NCBI GenBank assembly: GCA_029265405.1 | Contig: JAJUJI010000003.1 | Span: 186,001 to 250,000 of the forward strand | Direction: 5' to 3' | Origin: Clostridiales bacterium | GTDB lineage: Bacteria; Bacillota; Clostridia; Oscillospirales; Oscillospiraceae | DNA: 64,000 nt | Part shown: piece after piece, positions 28,402-36,787 of the stretch | Layout of the letters: each line of letters starts with the position of its first letter | Position numbering within the stretch: the stretch's first letter is position 1 | Translations under genes and position numbers: made by a program | The notes under the pieces: model-generated | Told to the model about the DNA's origin: nothing | The model's input: the letters and a program-made list of their open reading frames with translations, nothing else | Databases searched by the model: none

Positions 28402-28878
28402 TCAGGACAAGGCTATGTTGAGCCTTTCCTCCGCCTCGCCGTAGGTAAGGCTCTTGGAAAGTACCAGCTCCGAAATAAGTATCTGCTTGGCGCTGCGCAG
28501 CATCTTGCGCTCGCCGGTGGAAAGGCCCTTTTCCAGCTCCCTAGCCATAAGGCTCTTGATGACCCTGGCAACCTCAAGCAGATTGCCGCTCCTTATGCGC
28601 AGCATGTTCTCCCTGTAGCGCCGGTTCCAGTTCTGCGTGGCGTCTATCTCCAGGCCGGACAGGGACTCCAGCAGCCTGTCGGCCTCGCTCGCGGAAATGA
28701 TGGGCCTGACGCCTATGCACTCGCAGTTGTCCACCGGGATCATTACAAGCATGCCCCCCGCCGGCAACCTGAAGACGTAGTACCTGCGGGTTGTGCCGTT
28801 GATCTTTCTTTCCTCTATGCCGTCTATTACGCCTGCCCCGTGCATAGGGTGGGATATCCTGTCGCCGATATTGAACAT
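28402..28878 (-). CDS. carD: CarD-family RNA polymerase-binding regulator
   Basis: 158-residue CarD/CdnL-type protein that binds the RNA polymerase beta subunit and stabilises open complexes. The N-terminal Tudor-like domain begins MFNIGDRISHPMHGAGVI; the C-terminal helical domain begins near residue 65. The ATG at 28878 is taken as start, but an in-frame GTG at 28887 is equally close to the GAAAGGG site. It has a strong own promoter and precedes ispD, a conserved neighbourhood in Clostridia. Confidence 0.92.
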   Translation of the reverse strand: MFNIGDRISHPMHGAGVIDGIEERKINGTTRRYYVFRLPAGGMLVMIPVDNCECIGVRPIISASEADRLLESLSGLEIDATQNWNRRYRENMLRIRSGNLLEVARVIKSLMARELEKGLSTGERKMLRSAKQILISELVLSKSLTYGEAEERLNIALS

Positions 28879-28984
28879 TGCAAACACTCTTTTCCCTTTC
28901 GCACCGCCTATTCCGGTTTTGCCGCGCCGCACGCCCCCGCCCCGGGGGGTGACGGCGCCGGCAAGCATACAATCTGACGTGTAT

Positions 28985-29013
28985 ATTATAAACCAGAGGG
29001 AAAGCATAAGCAA
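28985..29013 (-). promoter_or_regulatory. Promoter of carD and probably the downstream isp-scp operon
   Basis: Minus strand: TTGCTT (29008-29013), 17-bp spacer, TATAAT (28985-28990). The leader to carD is about 100 nt. Confidence 0.82.
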
Positions 29014-29070
29014 GGGCATTATCAATATCTGGCATCCTTATTTTCGCGGCGCTGCCGGCCCGGGCCCGCC

Positions 29071-29649
29071 CTACCTCGGCAGCAGCCCGGCGGCCAGGGC
29101 CGAAACGAGCAGCATCGCCACCGGCACGGCGCTGCCGGCCAAATATTCCGGAACGGTATGGCGCTTCGACTTCACGCTGGCCCAGAAGGCCAGCAGCCAG
29201 ACCGCAAGGCCGCAGAAGGCCCATCTGCCTATAAGGAGCGCCGCGGCGGCTATGGGCCCGGCTATGCCGCAGGCGTGGCCGCTGGCCTTGAGCCTCGTGA
29301 ATTTGTTTATCAGCGCAAGCGCCGCGCCCGAGAGCAGGTAGGTGAGGAACACCGCCGTAAGCACCGCCCCCGCGCCGGCGAGAAGGACATACAGCAGCCC
29401 GCAGGCGTAGCCGGCCACCGCGCCCAGCATGGCAAGCTTCCTCTGCCCCGCGCGGCCCTGGGCCCTCAGGCGGGGCGAGAGCTTTTGCAGGGGATAGGGC
29501 AGCACCGGAAAGACCGTAAGGAACAGCAGGGAGAGCGCGTATTCCTCCGGGCCGGGCAGCTTCCCGGCAAGGCAGAGCGCCGTCAGCAGCGCCAGCGCCA
29601 TGAGCGGCGCTATGGTCAGAACCCTTACGAGCTTATATGCCGGCTTCAT
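29071..29649 (-). CDS. PAP2-like integral membrane protein
   Basis: 192-residue protein with about six hydrophobic segments. Two motifs suggest a PAP2/PgpB-like phosphatase: KASGHACGIAGP (the SGH element) and KSKRHTVPEYLAGSA (the RH element). The first PAP2 motif (KX6RP) is not clear, so activity on a lipid phosphate is only likely. GAGGAGG or AAGG upstream can serve as binding site. A stem-loop lies between it and the SLH gene upstream. Confidence 0.72.
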   Translation of the reverse strand: MKPAYKLVRVLTIAPLMALALLTALCLAGKLPGPEEYALSLLFLTVFPVLPYPLQKLSPRLRAQGRAGQRKLAMLGAVAGYACGLLYVLLAGAGAVLTAVFLTYLLSGAALALINKFTRLKASGHACGIAGPIAAAALLIGRWAFCGLAVWLLAFWASVKSKRHTVPEYLAGSAVPVAMLLVSALAAGLLPR

Positions 29650-29666
29650 CCTTATGCCTCCTCAGG

Positions 29667-29687
29667 CGGCGTCGCCGCCTTTTTTTA
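29667..29687 (+). terminator. Plus-strand-oriented stem-loop with T tract between minus-strand genes
   Basis: AGGCGGC, a 3-nt loop, GCCGCCT, then a run of T. The T tract is on the plus strand, but the flanking genes are both on the minus strand. On the minus strand the stem is preceded by A7 and followed by the PAP2-like gene's Shine-Dalgarno region. Confidence 0.55.
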
Positions 29688-29695
29688 TTCGCGGC

Positions 29696-32614
29696 TTACG
29701 TCAGCTCCGTGAGCATCTTGCAGACCTGGGCCCTGGTCAGGCCGCCGCCGGGGCGCAGGGTGTTGTCGTCGTAGCCCCTTATGACGCCGGCAAAGACAAG
29801 CTTAGACACGTATCCGAGCGCCCAGTCGGGTATCCGGTCCGTATCCTCGAAGCACAGGTCGGCGCTCATGCGCCCGCCCTCCAGCGTCCTGCCGAGGATG
29901 GTCATGGCCTGCGCCCGCGTCAGGGTATCGTTGGGCCTGAAGTACAGGGCCCCGCCCTCGGAAACGCCCTTTATCAGCCCCAGCGCGCAGGCCGCCTTGA
30001 CGTAGGGGACGGCCCAGGCCGGTATCTCGCCGGCGTCGGCAAAGTCCAGCGTCCGGGAGGCGCAGGCGTCCGTGTCCAGCTTCATCCAGCGGCATATCAT
30101 GGCCGCAAACTGCGCCCTGGTTATCAGCGCGTCCGGCTTGAAGCTGAGGCCGCCCTTCCCGTCGTCAAAGCCGTTGACGACGCCGAGCTTATGCATGTAG
30201 TTTATATAGTCCGAAGCCCAGTGGCCCTCGGCGTCGGCAAACACCGTTTCAAAGGTTCCTTCCGTGGAGGCGGATACGGAGTGGACGTTGCCGCTGCGGT
30301 CGCGGGCCGTTAGGGTGAGCCTGCGTATCTCGCCGCTTTCCTCGACGGCGGCGTACACCTCGCCGGTCAGCTCGTCGTACTGGAAGGGTATGGGCTCCCC
30401 GTCCAGCGTCAGCGTGACGCAGGATGCGTCGAGGATGCCGTCGCAGGCGTCACGTACGCTGCCGGAGACCATCAGCTTGTTGACGCCGAGGGTCAGATAC
30501 GGCGCTTCAAGGTCCGGCGTGTCGTAATCGGTCAGCAATATCTGGTCAAGCCAGACCGTTCCGGAGCCGGAGCCGGTTATCGCCAGCCCCGATATCCCGC
30601 CGTTTGCGCCGGCCGCCACCGTGAACTGCCGCCAGCCGGTAAAGTCCAGCGTCGCCGCCGGGACCAGCTCCCCGCCCCTGCGGACGCAGATCTGGTTGCC
30701 GGAGCCGTCCCCGTAGACCCAGAAGGCCACATACCTGCTGACCTTCGCCCACTCGAGGCCGAGCGGGATCTCGGCCGGGCCCTCGGACAGGTCGTATTCC
30801 GCCTTCAGGCTGGCCCGGCCGTAGCGCACGTAGTCCGGCGATATCTCCCGCGACCACTCGACGCCCTCGGAGACCCCGCCCTCCGCGCTCTCAAAGTCCT
30901 CGCCCGTCATTATCGCGGTCTTTACCGCGACGGCAAGCTCGAACACGCAGCCTCCGGCCGACACCGTCACATAGCCCGAGCCGCCCGTCCTGGAGGCGGT
31001 CAGCGTCCCGTCGCCGTCTATGGAGCCTATGTCGCCGCTTACCGACCAGGCAAAATCGCCGTCCTCGGCGCTCACCTCCAGCCAGCGCCACAGGGCCCTG
31101 GCCGAAAGCTCCGCCGTCTGCCCGGCCTCAAGCGTCAGGGACGTCAGCTTTTTGCCAGTCTCCTCGTTGACCACGCTTATCTGGTCGGGCGTGGTTATCA
31201 CCCTGACCGCCACGCTGTCGGAAAGGCTGCCGTAGACGGCCGTGACGGTCGCCTCGGCGTCCTTCTCCGGAGCGGCCAGCACGCCCTCGGGCGATATGTC
31301 GGCGCCCTCGGCGCTCCAGACGACCTGCCCCTCCGTCGGCACCGGCCTGCCCGTTTCGTCGCAGGCCCCGGCCGTCATGCGCAGGCTGGCCCCGGCAAGC
31401 ATGACGGCGCCGAAGGGCCTTATGGAGAGCGTCCTCGGCTCGCCGCCGCCCTGCCCGCTCGCCGCCAGCATTATGTAGCTCGTCACCTCCCTCTCCCGGC
31501 CCAGGGAGGGCGAGTTGACTGGCCCGTACGTCTGTTCTCCGGCGTACCTTGCCTGGATGTTCGTCGAGCCGCCGCCGTCAAGCGCGGCGGCCTCCGTGCA
31601 GCCCAGCTCCAGGAGCCTGTCGGCGACCTGCGAAAGGGTCAGCCCCTTGCTGTAGCCGGACTGCCGCCCGTCCACCGTGTATAAGATAAGCGTCCCGTCC
31701 GGCTTGATGCCGGCGGCGGTCCTCGGCGCGAAGGAGTCGTCTATCTTGTCCAGCCCCGAAGCCTTGACGCCGTTTTCCACCAGCCTGTAGAGCGAGCCTG
31801 TGGCGTACTCGACCCCGCTCCAGGCCGGGTCGCAGCTTATCTCGAGCCTGACGCTGTCGCCCGGGGCAAGGCTCGCCATGCCCAGGGCGCGCCAGGCGTC
31901 GCTGTCCTTGACGAGCGACATTACAAGCTTTCCCTCCGGTATGGCGGCGGCCTCCTCGCTGTCGAACACGGACTCCACCGTCAGCTCCAGCGCGCAGCTC
32001 GGCCTGAGGCAGTCCGTCCCCTCCGGATAGGAAAGCACCACGTTCGTGGTGGGGACCCCGGCTCCCGTGTCCGGCCCGTAATCGCCGGTGTAGAGGTAGT
32101 AGTCGCCCTTGGCCAGCGCCCTGTTCACGCCGCCGAGGCGGTAGGTTTCTGTTTTTATGTAAACCTTGCCGGCTATCGCCGGCTTGCCGAAAAAGGCCGT
32201 GCCGTCGGCCCTGAAGCCCAGGGCCAGGTTCCCGTCGTCGGAGGCAAGGAGCCGCCCCTCGCTTATCGCGACGCCGACGGGAAGGCCCGTGGCCACGACA
32301 TAGTAGTCGCCGTTGACGCCGCAGACCACGTTCATGCCCTTTTCCTCGAGCAGCGAGGCGAAGGCTTTGAAATCGCCCTTATCCGTCATCTTCCTGCCGT
32401 AGACCACGACGGGCTTTATCGCCTCGTTCGGCGTGTAGGTTATGTAGTGCTCCTCCTGCCTGGCGTCGGTATAGAACACGCCCTCGGCCAGCCTTACGTT
32501 TTCGGCGAGGGCGGCGGACGCCCCGCCGCAATAGGTTCCCAGGGCGAGGGCGGGATTCAAAAGGGATGCGAAAATCGCGAGGGCGAGAGCTGCGGATATC
32601 GTTTTTTTTCTCAT
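29696..32614 (-). CDS. SLH-anchored phosphodiester glycosidase-like surface protein
   Basis: Large secreted protein of 972 residues. It has a signal peptide (about 1-27), a phosphodiester-glycosidase (NAGPA/DUF2233) domain at about 60-390 with CGVNGDYYVVATGLPVGVAI and AAALDGGGSTN as landmarks, one or two bacterial Ig-like domains (about 395-560), a carbohydrate-binding-like region (about 575-700), and three C-terminal SLH repeats (about 790-972: HWASDYINYM, IPAWAVPYVK, IPDWALGYVS). The SLH repeats should bind a pyruvylated wall polymer. The domain may remove phosphodiester-linked sugars from surface glycans; this is inferred from the family only. Confidence 0.88.
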   Translation of the reverse strand: MRKKTISAALALAIFASLLNPALALGTYCGGASAALAENVRLAEGVFYTDARQEEHYITYTPNEAIKPVVVYGRKMTDKGDFKAFASLLEEKGMNVVCGVNGDYYVVATGLPVGVAISEGRLLASDDGNLALGFRADGTAFFGKPAIAGKVYIKTETYRLGGVNRALAKGDYYLYTGDYGPDTGAGVPTTNVVLSYPEGTDCLRPSCALELTVESVFDSEEAAAIPEGKLVMSLVKDSDAWRALGMASLAPGDSVRLEISCDPAWSGVEYATGSLYRLVENGVKASGLDKIDDSFAPRTAAGIKPDGTLILYTVDGRQSGYSKGLTLSQVADRLLELGCTEAAALDGGGSTNIQARYAGEQTYGPVNSPSLGREREVTSYIMLAASGQGGGEPRTLSIRPFGAVMLAGASLRMTAGACDETGRPVPTEGQVVWSAEGADISPEGVLAAPEKDAEATVTAVYGSLSDSVAVRVITTPDQISVVNEETGKKLTSLTLEAGQTAELSARALWRWLEVSAEDGDFAWSVSGDIGSIDGDGTLTASRTGGSGYVTVSAGGCVFELAVAVKTAIMTGEDFESAEGGVSEGVEWSREISPDYVRYGRASLKAEYDLSEGPAEIPLGLEWAKVSRYVAFWVYGDGSGNQICVRRGGELVPAATLDFTGWRQFTVAAGANGGISGLAITGSGSGTVWLDQILLTDYDTPDLEAPYLTLGVNKLMVSGSVRDACDGILDASCVTLTLDGEPIPFQYDELTGEVYAAVEESGEIRRLTLTARDRSGNVHSVSASTEGTFETVFADAEGHWASDYINYMHKLGVVNGFDDGKGGLSFKPDALITRAQFAAMICRWMKLDTDACASRTLDFADAGEIPAWAVPYVKAACALGLIKGVSEGGALYFRPNDTLTRAQAMTILGRTLEGGRMSADLCFEDTDRIPDWALGYVSKLVFAGVIRGYDDNTLRPGGGLTRAQVCKMLTELT

Positions 32615-32759
32615 GGTTCAAAGGGCCTCTTATGTATATGTTAGGGTAACGCCGCCGGCCGGGACGCGCGGCGGCTGCCGGAGCTTGCGCCGGATATAAG
32701 AATCGGCGCGGCGGCTGCGCCTTAAGCCCGGTATTATCCTTCTGGACTTGAGGCGCTTA

Positions 32760-32788
32760 ATTATACCACAGCTGCCGGAGATAAACAA
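32760..32788 (-). promoter_or_regulatory. Promoter of the SLH/phosphodiester glycosidase gene
   Basis: Minus strand: TTGTTT (32783-32788), 17-bp spacer, TATAAT (32760-32765). The leader is about 140 nt. Confidence 0.82.
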
Positions 32789-32814
32789 TAAAATCAAGAC
32801 CCGGTTTTTGTTAA

Positions 32815-32866
32815 AAATGCCAAAAAGCGGCTCCGGGCGCGCCATGGCGCGCCCGGAGCCGCTTTG
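32815..32866 (-). terminator. Terminator of the degenerate htrA gene (42-bp palindrome)
   Basis: Bases 32824-32865 form a perfect inverted repeat centred on ATGC-less CATG at 32843-32846. On the minus strand the stem is followed by TTGGCATTTTT, giving a plausible intrinsic terminator for the gene ending at 32939. Confidence 0.75.
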
Positions 32867-32938
32867 GGGGAAGAAGATGTATGAAAAAAGTGAGGAAAGC
32901 GTATTAAAGGCGCGGCCGCGAGGCCGCGGGGGGAGAGG

Positions 32939-34354
32939 TCAGCCCCGTTCGGAGGGGCCGGGCGAGAAGGCCTCCATCAGCTCGAAGGCTATCGTGCCGG
33001 CTTCTCCGTCCCTGTATATGCCGAGGGTCAGCTCGTCGCCCGCGGACATGCCGTTTATGACGGCGTAAAGGTCGTCCGTCGAGCTTATCTCGGTGTCGTT
33101 GGCCTTGTATATCACGTCGCCCCTTCTTATGCCGGCGGCGGCTGCGGTGCTGCCCGCCTCCACGGCGGTGACTATCACCCCGTCGGGGAAGCCGTAGAAG
33201 GCGGCGGCTGCGGGCGATATCTCGCCGACGGCTATGCCCGAGGCCGGGCGGCCCGCGATGTAGCCGTACTCCAGAAGCTGGTCTATTACGGGCTTGGCCC
33301 GGCTTACCGGCAGGGCGAAGCTCAAGCCTCCGGCCTCCGGATGCTCGGAGGCTATGGCCATGTCTATTATGCCTATCACCTGGCCCAGCTCGTTTATCAG
33401 CGGGCCTCCCGTTGCGCCGGTCCCCAGCTCCATCTGCACAAGGATTATGCCGGTGCGGTAGCCCCTGTAGTCAAATTCGTCGTTCACCGCAGAGATGAGG
33501 CCGCCGTACAGGCTCATCACCCCGTCGACCGGGCTGCCTATGACGGCCGCCATGTCTCCCGCGCGGGCGTCCTCGGAGCTGCCGAACTCGGCGGCCTCAA
33601 GCTTCGCCCCGCCCGCGTCTATCTTCAGCACCGCGAGGTCGGCCGCGTAGTCCAGCCCCACGACGGAGGCCTCGTACTCGCCCCCCCCGGCGCTGACCTC
33701 TATCCTGCCGGCCCCCATGACGGCGCTGCAAACGGTGATCACGTAGCCGTCCTCGGTCATTATTATTCCGGCGGCCGAGGCGAAGTCCTCTTTCCCGCCC
33801 CTGCCGTAGGAGCCGCCGTAGACCCTGATTTCGGCAACCGAGGGTGAGCATTTCTGGTATATCTGGCGCAAGGTCATGCGCGTCCTGCCCTCGTCGGCCC
33901 CGGTGAGATTGAGGGTCGCCCCGTCCCAGGTGTGGCTCGGCAGCGCCCCGGAGCCTCCGCCCTTGCCCGGCCCCTGCGCGCCCGGCGCGCCGCCGCCCGC
34001 CTCCCGCTCCGGACCGCCCTGCCCGGAGCCTCCGGAGGCCGAGCGCCTTGTCACGGACACGGAAAAGCCGCCGTCCCCGCTCCTGAGCTCCACCTTAAAG
34101 CTTGCCGCCAGCAACGCTGCCGCTACCGCCGCCGCAAGCAGCGCAAGGGCCGCTATAATGAACGCCGGACGCCTTGCCCAGCGCGGGAGCCTCGGGGCGG
34201 CCCGCCGCCTTTTCCCGCCGCCCTCGTACGGCGGCGGCGCGGGGTTGAGCGAGGGGTGCACCTGATAGGCGCCGTCCCCCGGCCCGGGCCCGCTCCCGTC
34301 CGGCTCCGGAAGGCCTGCGCCCTCCTCCGCTGCGCTTTTTATTTCGTCATCCAT
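32939..34354 (-). CDS. HtrA-like PDZ protein with degenerate catalytic triad (predicted pseudoprotease)
   Basis: 471-residue membrane-anchored S1C-type protein: a cytoplasmic Pro/Gly-rich N-terminus (1-60), one membrane helix (about 62-85), a Gly-rich linker, a trypsin-like domain (about 165-340) and a C-terminal PDZ domain (about 375-460). At the position of the catalytic His (normally TNNHV) the sequence is TVCSAV, with Ser210. The Asp is kept (Asp239 in DLAVLKID). The nucleophile motif GNSGGPL is GATGGPL, with Thr315. Two of three triad residues are therefore replaced, and a scaffold or regulatory role is more likely than proteolysis. The gene follows the histidine kinase and is preceded by 11-bp phased repeats. 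Confidence 0.9.
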   Translation of the reverse strand: MDDEIKSAAEEGAGLPEPDGSGPGPGDGAYQVHPSLNPAPPPYEGGGKRRRAAPRLPRWARRPAFIIAALALLAAAVAAALLAASFKVELRSGDGGFSVSVTRRSASGGSGQGGPEREAGGGAPGAQGPGKGGGSGALPSHTWDGATLNLTGADEGRTRMTLRQIYQKCSPSVAEIRVYGGSYGRGGKEDFASAAGIIMTEDGYVITVCSAVMGAGRIEVSAGGGEYEASVVGLDYAADLAVLKIDAGGAKLEAAEFGSSEDARAGDMAAVIGSPVDGVMSLYGGLISAVNDEFDYRGYRTGIILVQMELGTGATGGPLINELGQVIGIIDMAIASEHPEAGGLSFALPVSRAKPVIDQLLEYGYIAGRPASGIAVGEISPAAAAFYGFPDGVIVTAVEAGSTAAAAGIRRGDVIYKANDTEISSTDDLYAVINGMSAGDELTLGIYRDGEAGTIAFELMEAFSPGPSERG

Positions 34355-34392
34355 GGCGGGCTTCAGCCTCCCTTCCTTTTTTGCCGATTTTT

Positions 34393-34445
34393 ATTATAGC
34401 GGACGGTTTTTCATTTGTGTGAATTGGCTGTGAATTTATGATGAA
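34393..34445 (-). promoter_or_regulatory. Promoter with three 11-bp phased TTCAyA boxes, degenerate htrA gene
   Basis: On the minus strand TTCATC (34440-34445), TTCACA (34429-34434) and TTCACA (34418-34423) repeat at exactly 11 bp. They are followed after 19 bp by TATAAT (34393-34398). No good -35 hexamer is present, as expected for a promoter activated by an OmpR/PhoB-class regulator. The first box overlaps the end of the histidine kinase gene. Confidence 0.72.
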
Positions 34446-35914
34446 TGCCCTTCGGGCCCGGCCTTCCGCTCGGGCGGAGCCAGCGTCAGGGAAAAGACGA
34501 ACTCCGTCTCCCCGTCGCGGCTGCGGACCCAGATGTCCTCGCCCATGCGGTCTATGATGGTCTTGACTATGTGCAGGCCCAGGCCGACTCCGTCCCTGTC
34601 CAGGCTGCGGGAGCGGTCGGACTTATGGAAGCGCTCGAAGATGTGCGGCAGGTCCTCCTCGGGTATGGTTTCGCCCTTATCCCTGACGGAAACGTAGGCC
34701 TTTTTGTCCTGCTTCCAGACCCTGACGCCAAGCTCCGAGCCCTCGCGGGCAAATTTGACCGCGTTGTCGAGTATGTTGTATATCACCTGCGACACCGAGT
34801 CAATGTCGCCCCTGACGCGCAGCGGCTCCGGCTCGCCCTTTTCGTTTTCGTTGAGCCTGAGGTCAACCTCCAGCCGCCTGTCGCCTATCCTCGCCTCCAG
34901 GCCCAGCAGCGCGCGGGTAACGGCCTCGCAGAGCTCGAAGGAGCCCTCCTTCAGGTCGGCCTCCCTCATGCGGCTCAGCTCCAGCATCCTGCGCACCAGC
35001 CGGGAGAGGCGGTGCGTCTCGTCGGCTATGACGGTCAGATACTTTTCCGCATCCTCCATGGGTATGGTCCCGTCCAAAAGGCCCTCGGCGTAGCCGGCTA
35101 TTACGGTCATGGGCGTCTTCAGCTCGTGGGATATATTGGAAACGAAGTCCCTGCGGCTCTGCTCGGCCTTCTCCAGGGCCTCGGCCATCAGGTTGAAGGC
35201 CTCGGCCAGCTCGCCTATTTCGTCGCGCCTGCCGGAGCTTTTTACTCGCACCGAAAGGTCGCCCCGGGCGAAGCTTCGCGCCGCCTCCGCCATCTCGGAC
35301 AGGGGCGCGGACTGGCGGCGGCTGAGCAGGACCGAGGCCGGTATCACCGCCGCCACGGCTATGCCCGCGGCGATGAGGAAAATGACGGCGTAGGACTTCC
35401 AGATGCCGCCTATATCGCCGCGCTCGGCGGCGGCGAAAACGTAGCCCAGCACGGAGCCGCCGTAGGGCTCCTTTATGGCTGCGGCGGAGACCCAGCGCCT
35501 GCTCTCGTAATAGCCGCCGAGATCGCTCAGCCCCCTCCAGGCCCCGTTTACGTAAAGCGCGCCTATAATCTCCTCCGGCATGGCGAAGCCCGTCTTTCCG
35601 GAATAGAAATCGAAATCCGAGGTGGAGGCCACCACGCCGCTTTCGTCGCACACGCTCACGTGCGCCCCGGTCGCCCTGGAGGTGGAGGCCAATATTATGC
35701 TCAGTTGCCAGTCCCCAAGCTCGGACTCTGTGGCGAAGGCCGAGGCCACGTCGGCTATGACCGCCGCCGTGGAGTCGAGCGTGGCGCGGCGCTGGCCCAC
35801 CACGTAGCGGTAGCTTATGCCGGAAAAGGCAAGCCCGATGAGCGCGAGGCTTGCCAGCGTCAGGCCGGCGCTGAGCGCCAGCGTCCTTGTAAACATGCTG
35901 CTTTTTCTTTTCAT
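34436..35914 (-). CDS. Sensor histidine kinase of an OmpR-type two-component system
   Basis: 492-residue membrane kinase with two membrane helices (about 12-35 and 170-195) enclosing an extracytoplasmic sensor domain, a HAMP domain (about 195-245), HisKA with the phospho-accepting His in NISHELKTPM, and a HATPase_c domain with the N box (QVIYNILDNAVKFA), VRDKG (G1) and GVGLGLHIVK (G2). The ATG at 35914 is weakly supported by a binding site; upstream alternatives in frame overlap the regulator gene. The order regulator-kinase-htrA suggests an envelope-stress or phosphate (PhoR-like) sensor. Confidence 0.92.
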   Translation of the reverse strand: MKRKSSMFTRTLALSAGLTLASLALIGLAFSGISYRYVVGQRRATLDSTAAVIADVASAFATESELGDWQLSIILASTSRATGAHVSVCDESGVVASTSDFDFYSGKTGFAMPEEIIGALYVNGAWRGLSDLGGYYESRRWVSAAAIKEPYGGSVLGYVFAAAERGDIGGIWKSYAVIFLIAAGIAVAAVIPASVLLSRRQSAPLSEMAEAARSFARGDLSVRVKSSGRRDEIGELAEAFNLMAEALEKAEQSRRDFVSNISHELKTPMTVIAGYAEGLLDGTIPMEDAEKYLTVIADETHRLSRLVRRMLELSRMREADLKEGSFELCEAVTRALLGLEARIGDRRLEVDLRLNENEKGEPEPLRVRGDIDSVSQVIYNILDNAVKFAREGSELGVRVWKQDKKAYVSVRDKGETIPEEDLPHIFERFHKSDRSRSLDRDGVGLGLHIVKTIIDRMGEDIWVRSRDGETEFVFSLTLAPPERKAGPEGHSS

Positions 35915-35966
35915 GTTCGCGCCGCCGCTTTCCCGTGCCTTCCGTCCGCGCACGCCCTTGCGCGCC

Positions 35967-36647
35967 TCAGTCTCCGGCGGTTTCAAACTTGTAGCCCACT
36001 CCCCATACGGTCTTAAGCGTCCATTTGTCGCTGACGTTCTCCAGCTTTTCCCTGAGCCTCTTTATGTGCACGTCCACCGTCCTGCTGTCGCCGAAGTAGT
36101 CGAAGCCCCAGACCTCGTCCAGAAGCTGGTTCCTCGTGTAGACGCGGTTGGGCGAGGAGGCCAGATGGAACAGCAGCTCCAGCTCCTTCGGAGGCGTGTC
36201 TATTTTTTTCCCGTCCACTATCAGCTCGTAGGCGTCCATATTGATTACCAGCCTGTCGAACTCCAGCACCCTGCCGCCAGCCGCGTCCTTTCCGTAGCGG
36301 CGCAAAACGGCGCGTATCCTCGCTATCAGCTCCTTGCTCTCGAAGGGCTTTGTCATATAGTCGTCGGCACCCAGCTCCAGGCCCTTTACCTTGTCGGCCG
36401 TCTCGCCCTTTGCCGTCAGCATTATGATGGGCACCTTGGAAATTTTGCGTATGCTTTTGCAGACGGCCCAGCCGTCCATCACCGGCAGCATGATGTCCAG
36501 CAGGACTATGTCGGGAGAAAATGACTTTGCCTCGCCGACGCCCTTTTCCCCGTCGGCGGCGAGCCTGACCTCGAAGCCCTCCTTCTCGAGATATATGCGC
36601 AGCAGCTCGGCAATGTTCACATCGTCCTCTATCACTAAAGCCTTCAT
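35967..36647 (-). CDS. OmpR/PhoB-family response regulator
   Basis: 226-residue response regulator with a receiver domain (phospho-Asp51 in LLDIMLPVMDG, acidic pair EDD near residue 8, Lys in YMTKPF) and a winged-helix DNA-binding domain (about 125-222, ending VWGVGYKFE). This class binds direct hexamer repeats with 11-bp spacing, and such repeats lie upstream of this very gene. It is the first gene of the regulator-kinase operon. The stop overlaps the leader of the kinase gene. Confidence 0.95.
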   Translation of the reverse strand: MKALVIEDDVNIAELLRIYLEKEGFEVRLAADGEKGVGEAKSFSPDIVLLDIMLPVMDGWAVCKSIRKISKVPIIMLTAKGETADKVKGLELGADDYMTKPFESKELIARIRAVLRRYGKDAAGGRVLEFDRLVINMDAYELIVDGKKIDTPPKELELLFHLASSPNRVYTRNQLLDEVWGFDYFGDSRTVDVHIKRLREKLENVSDKWTLKTVWGVGYKFETAGD

Positions 36648-36691
36648 GCCTCGTCCGTCCTTTCCGGCCGCGCGGCGCGGCCCTGCCTTTC

Positions 36692-36733
36692 ATTCTACCT
36701 TATTTCCCGGCCCATGCGTTAACAAAATGTAAA
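36692..36733 (-). promoter_or_regulatory. Promoter with phased boxes, response-regulator operon
   Basis: Minus strand: TTTACA (36728-36733) and TTAACG (36717-36722) at 11-bp period, then 19 bp to TAGAAT (36692-36697). The upstream box lies inside the T tract of the rplL terminator. The arrangement suggests autoregulation. Confidence 0.66.
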
Positions 36734-36778
36734 AAAACGCGGCAAAGGCCGCCATGCCTGCGGGCATGGCGGCCTTTT
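36730..36778 (-). terminator. Terminator of rplJ-rplL
   Basis: Perfect 15-bp stem (36744-36758 with 36763-36777) and a 4-nt loop, followed on the minus strand by GCCGCG and a run of seven T. It lies 10 bp beyond the rplL stop. Confidence 0.88.
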
Positions 36779-36787
36779 GGGGCTTCG

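Larger units (their letters stand above)
32615..32938. other. Intergenic region, 324 bp
   Basis: Holds the SLH-gene promoter (32760-32788) and a 42-bp perfect palindrome that acts as terminator of the degenerate htrA gene (32815-32866). No open frame here looks coding. Confidence 0.7.

Noticed and set aside
34445-36016. Plus-strand frame of about 520 codons antisense to the histidine kinase
   Set aside because: Composition and absence of motifs mark it as a shadow frame.
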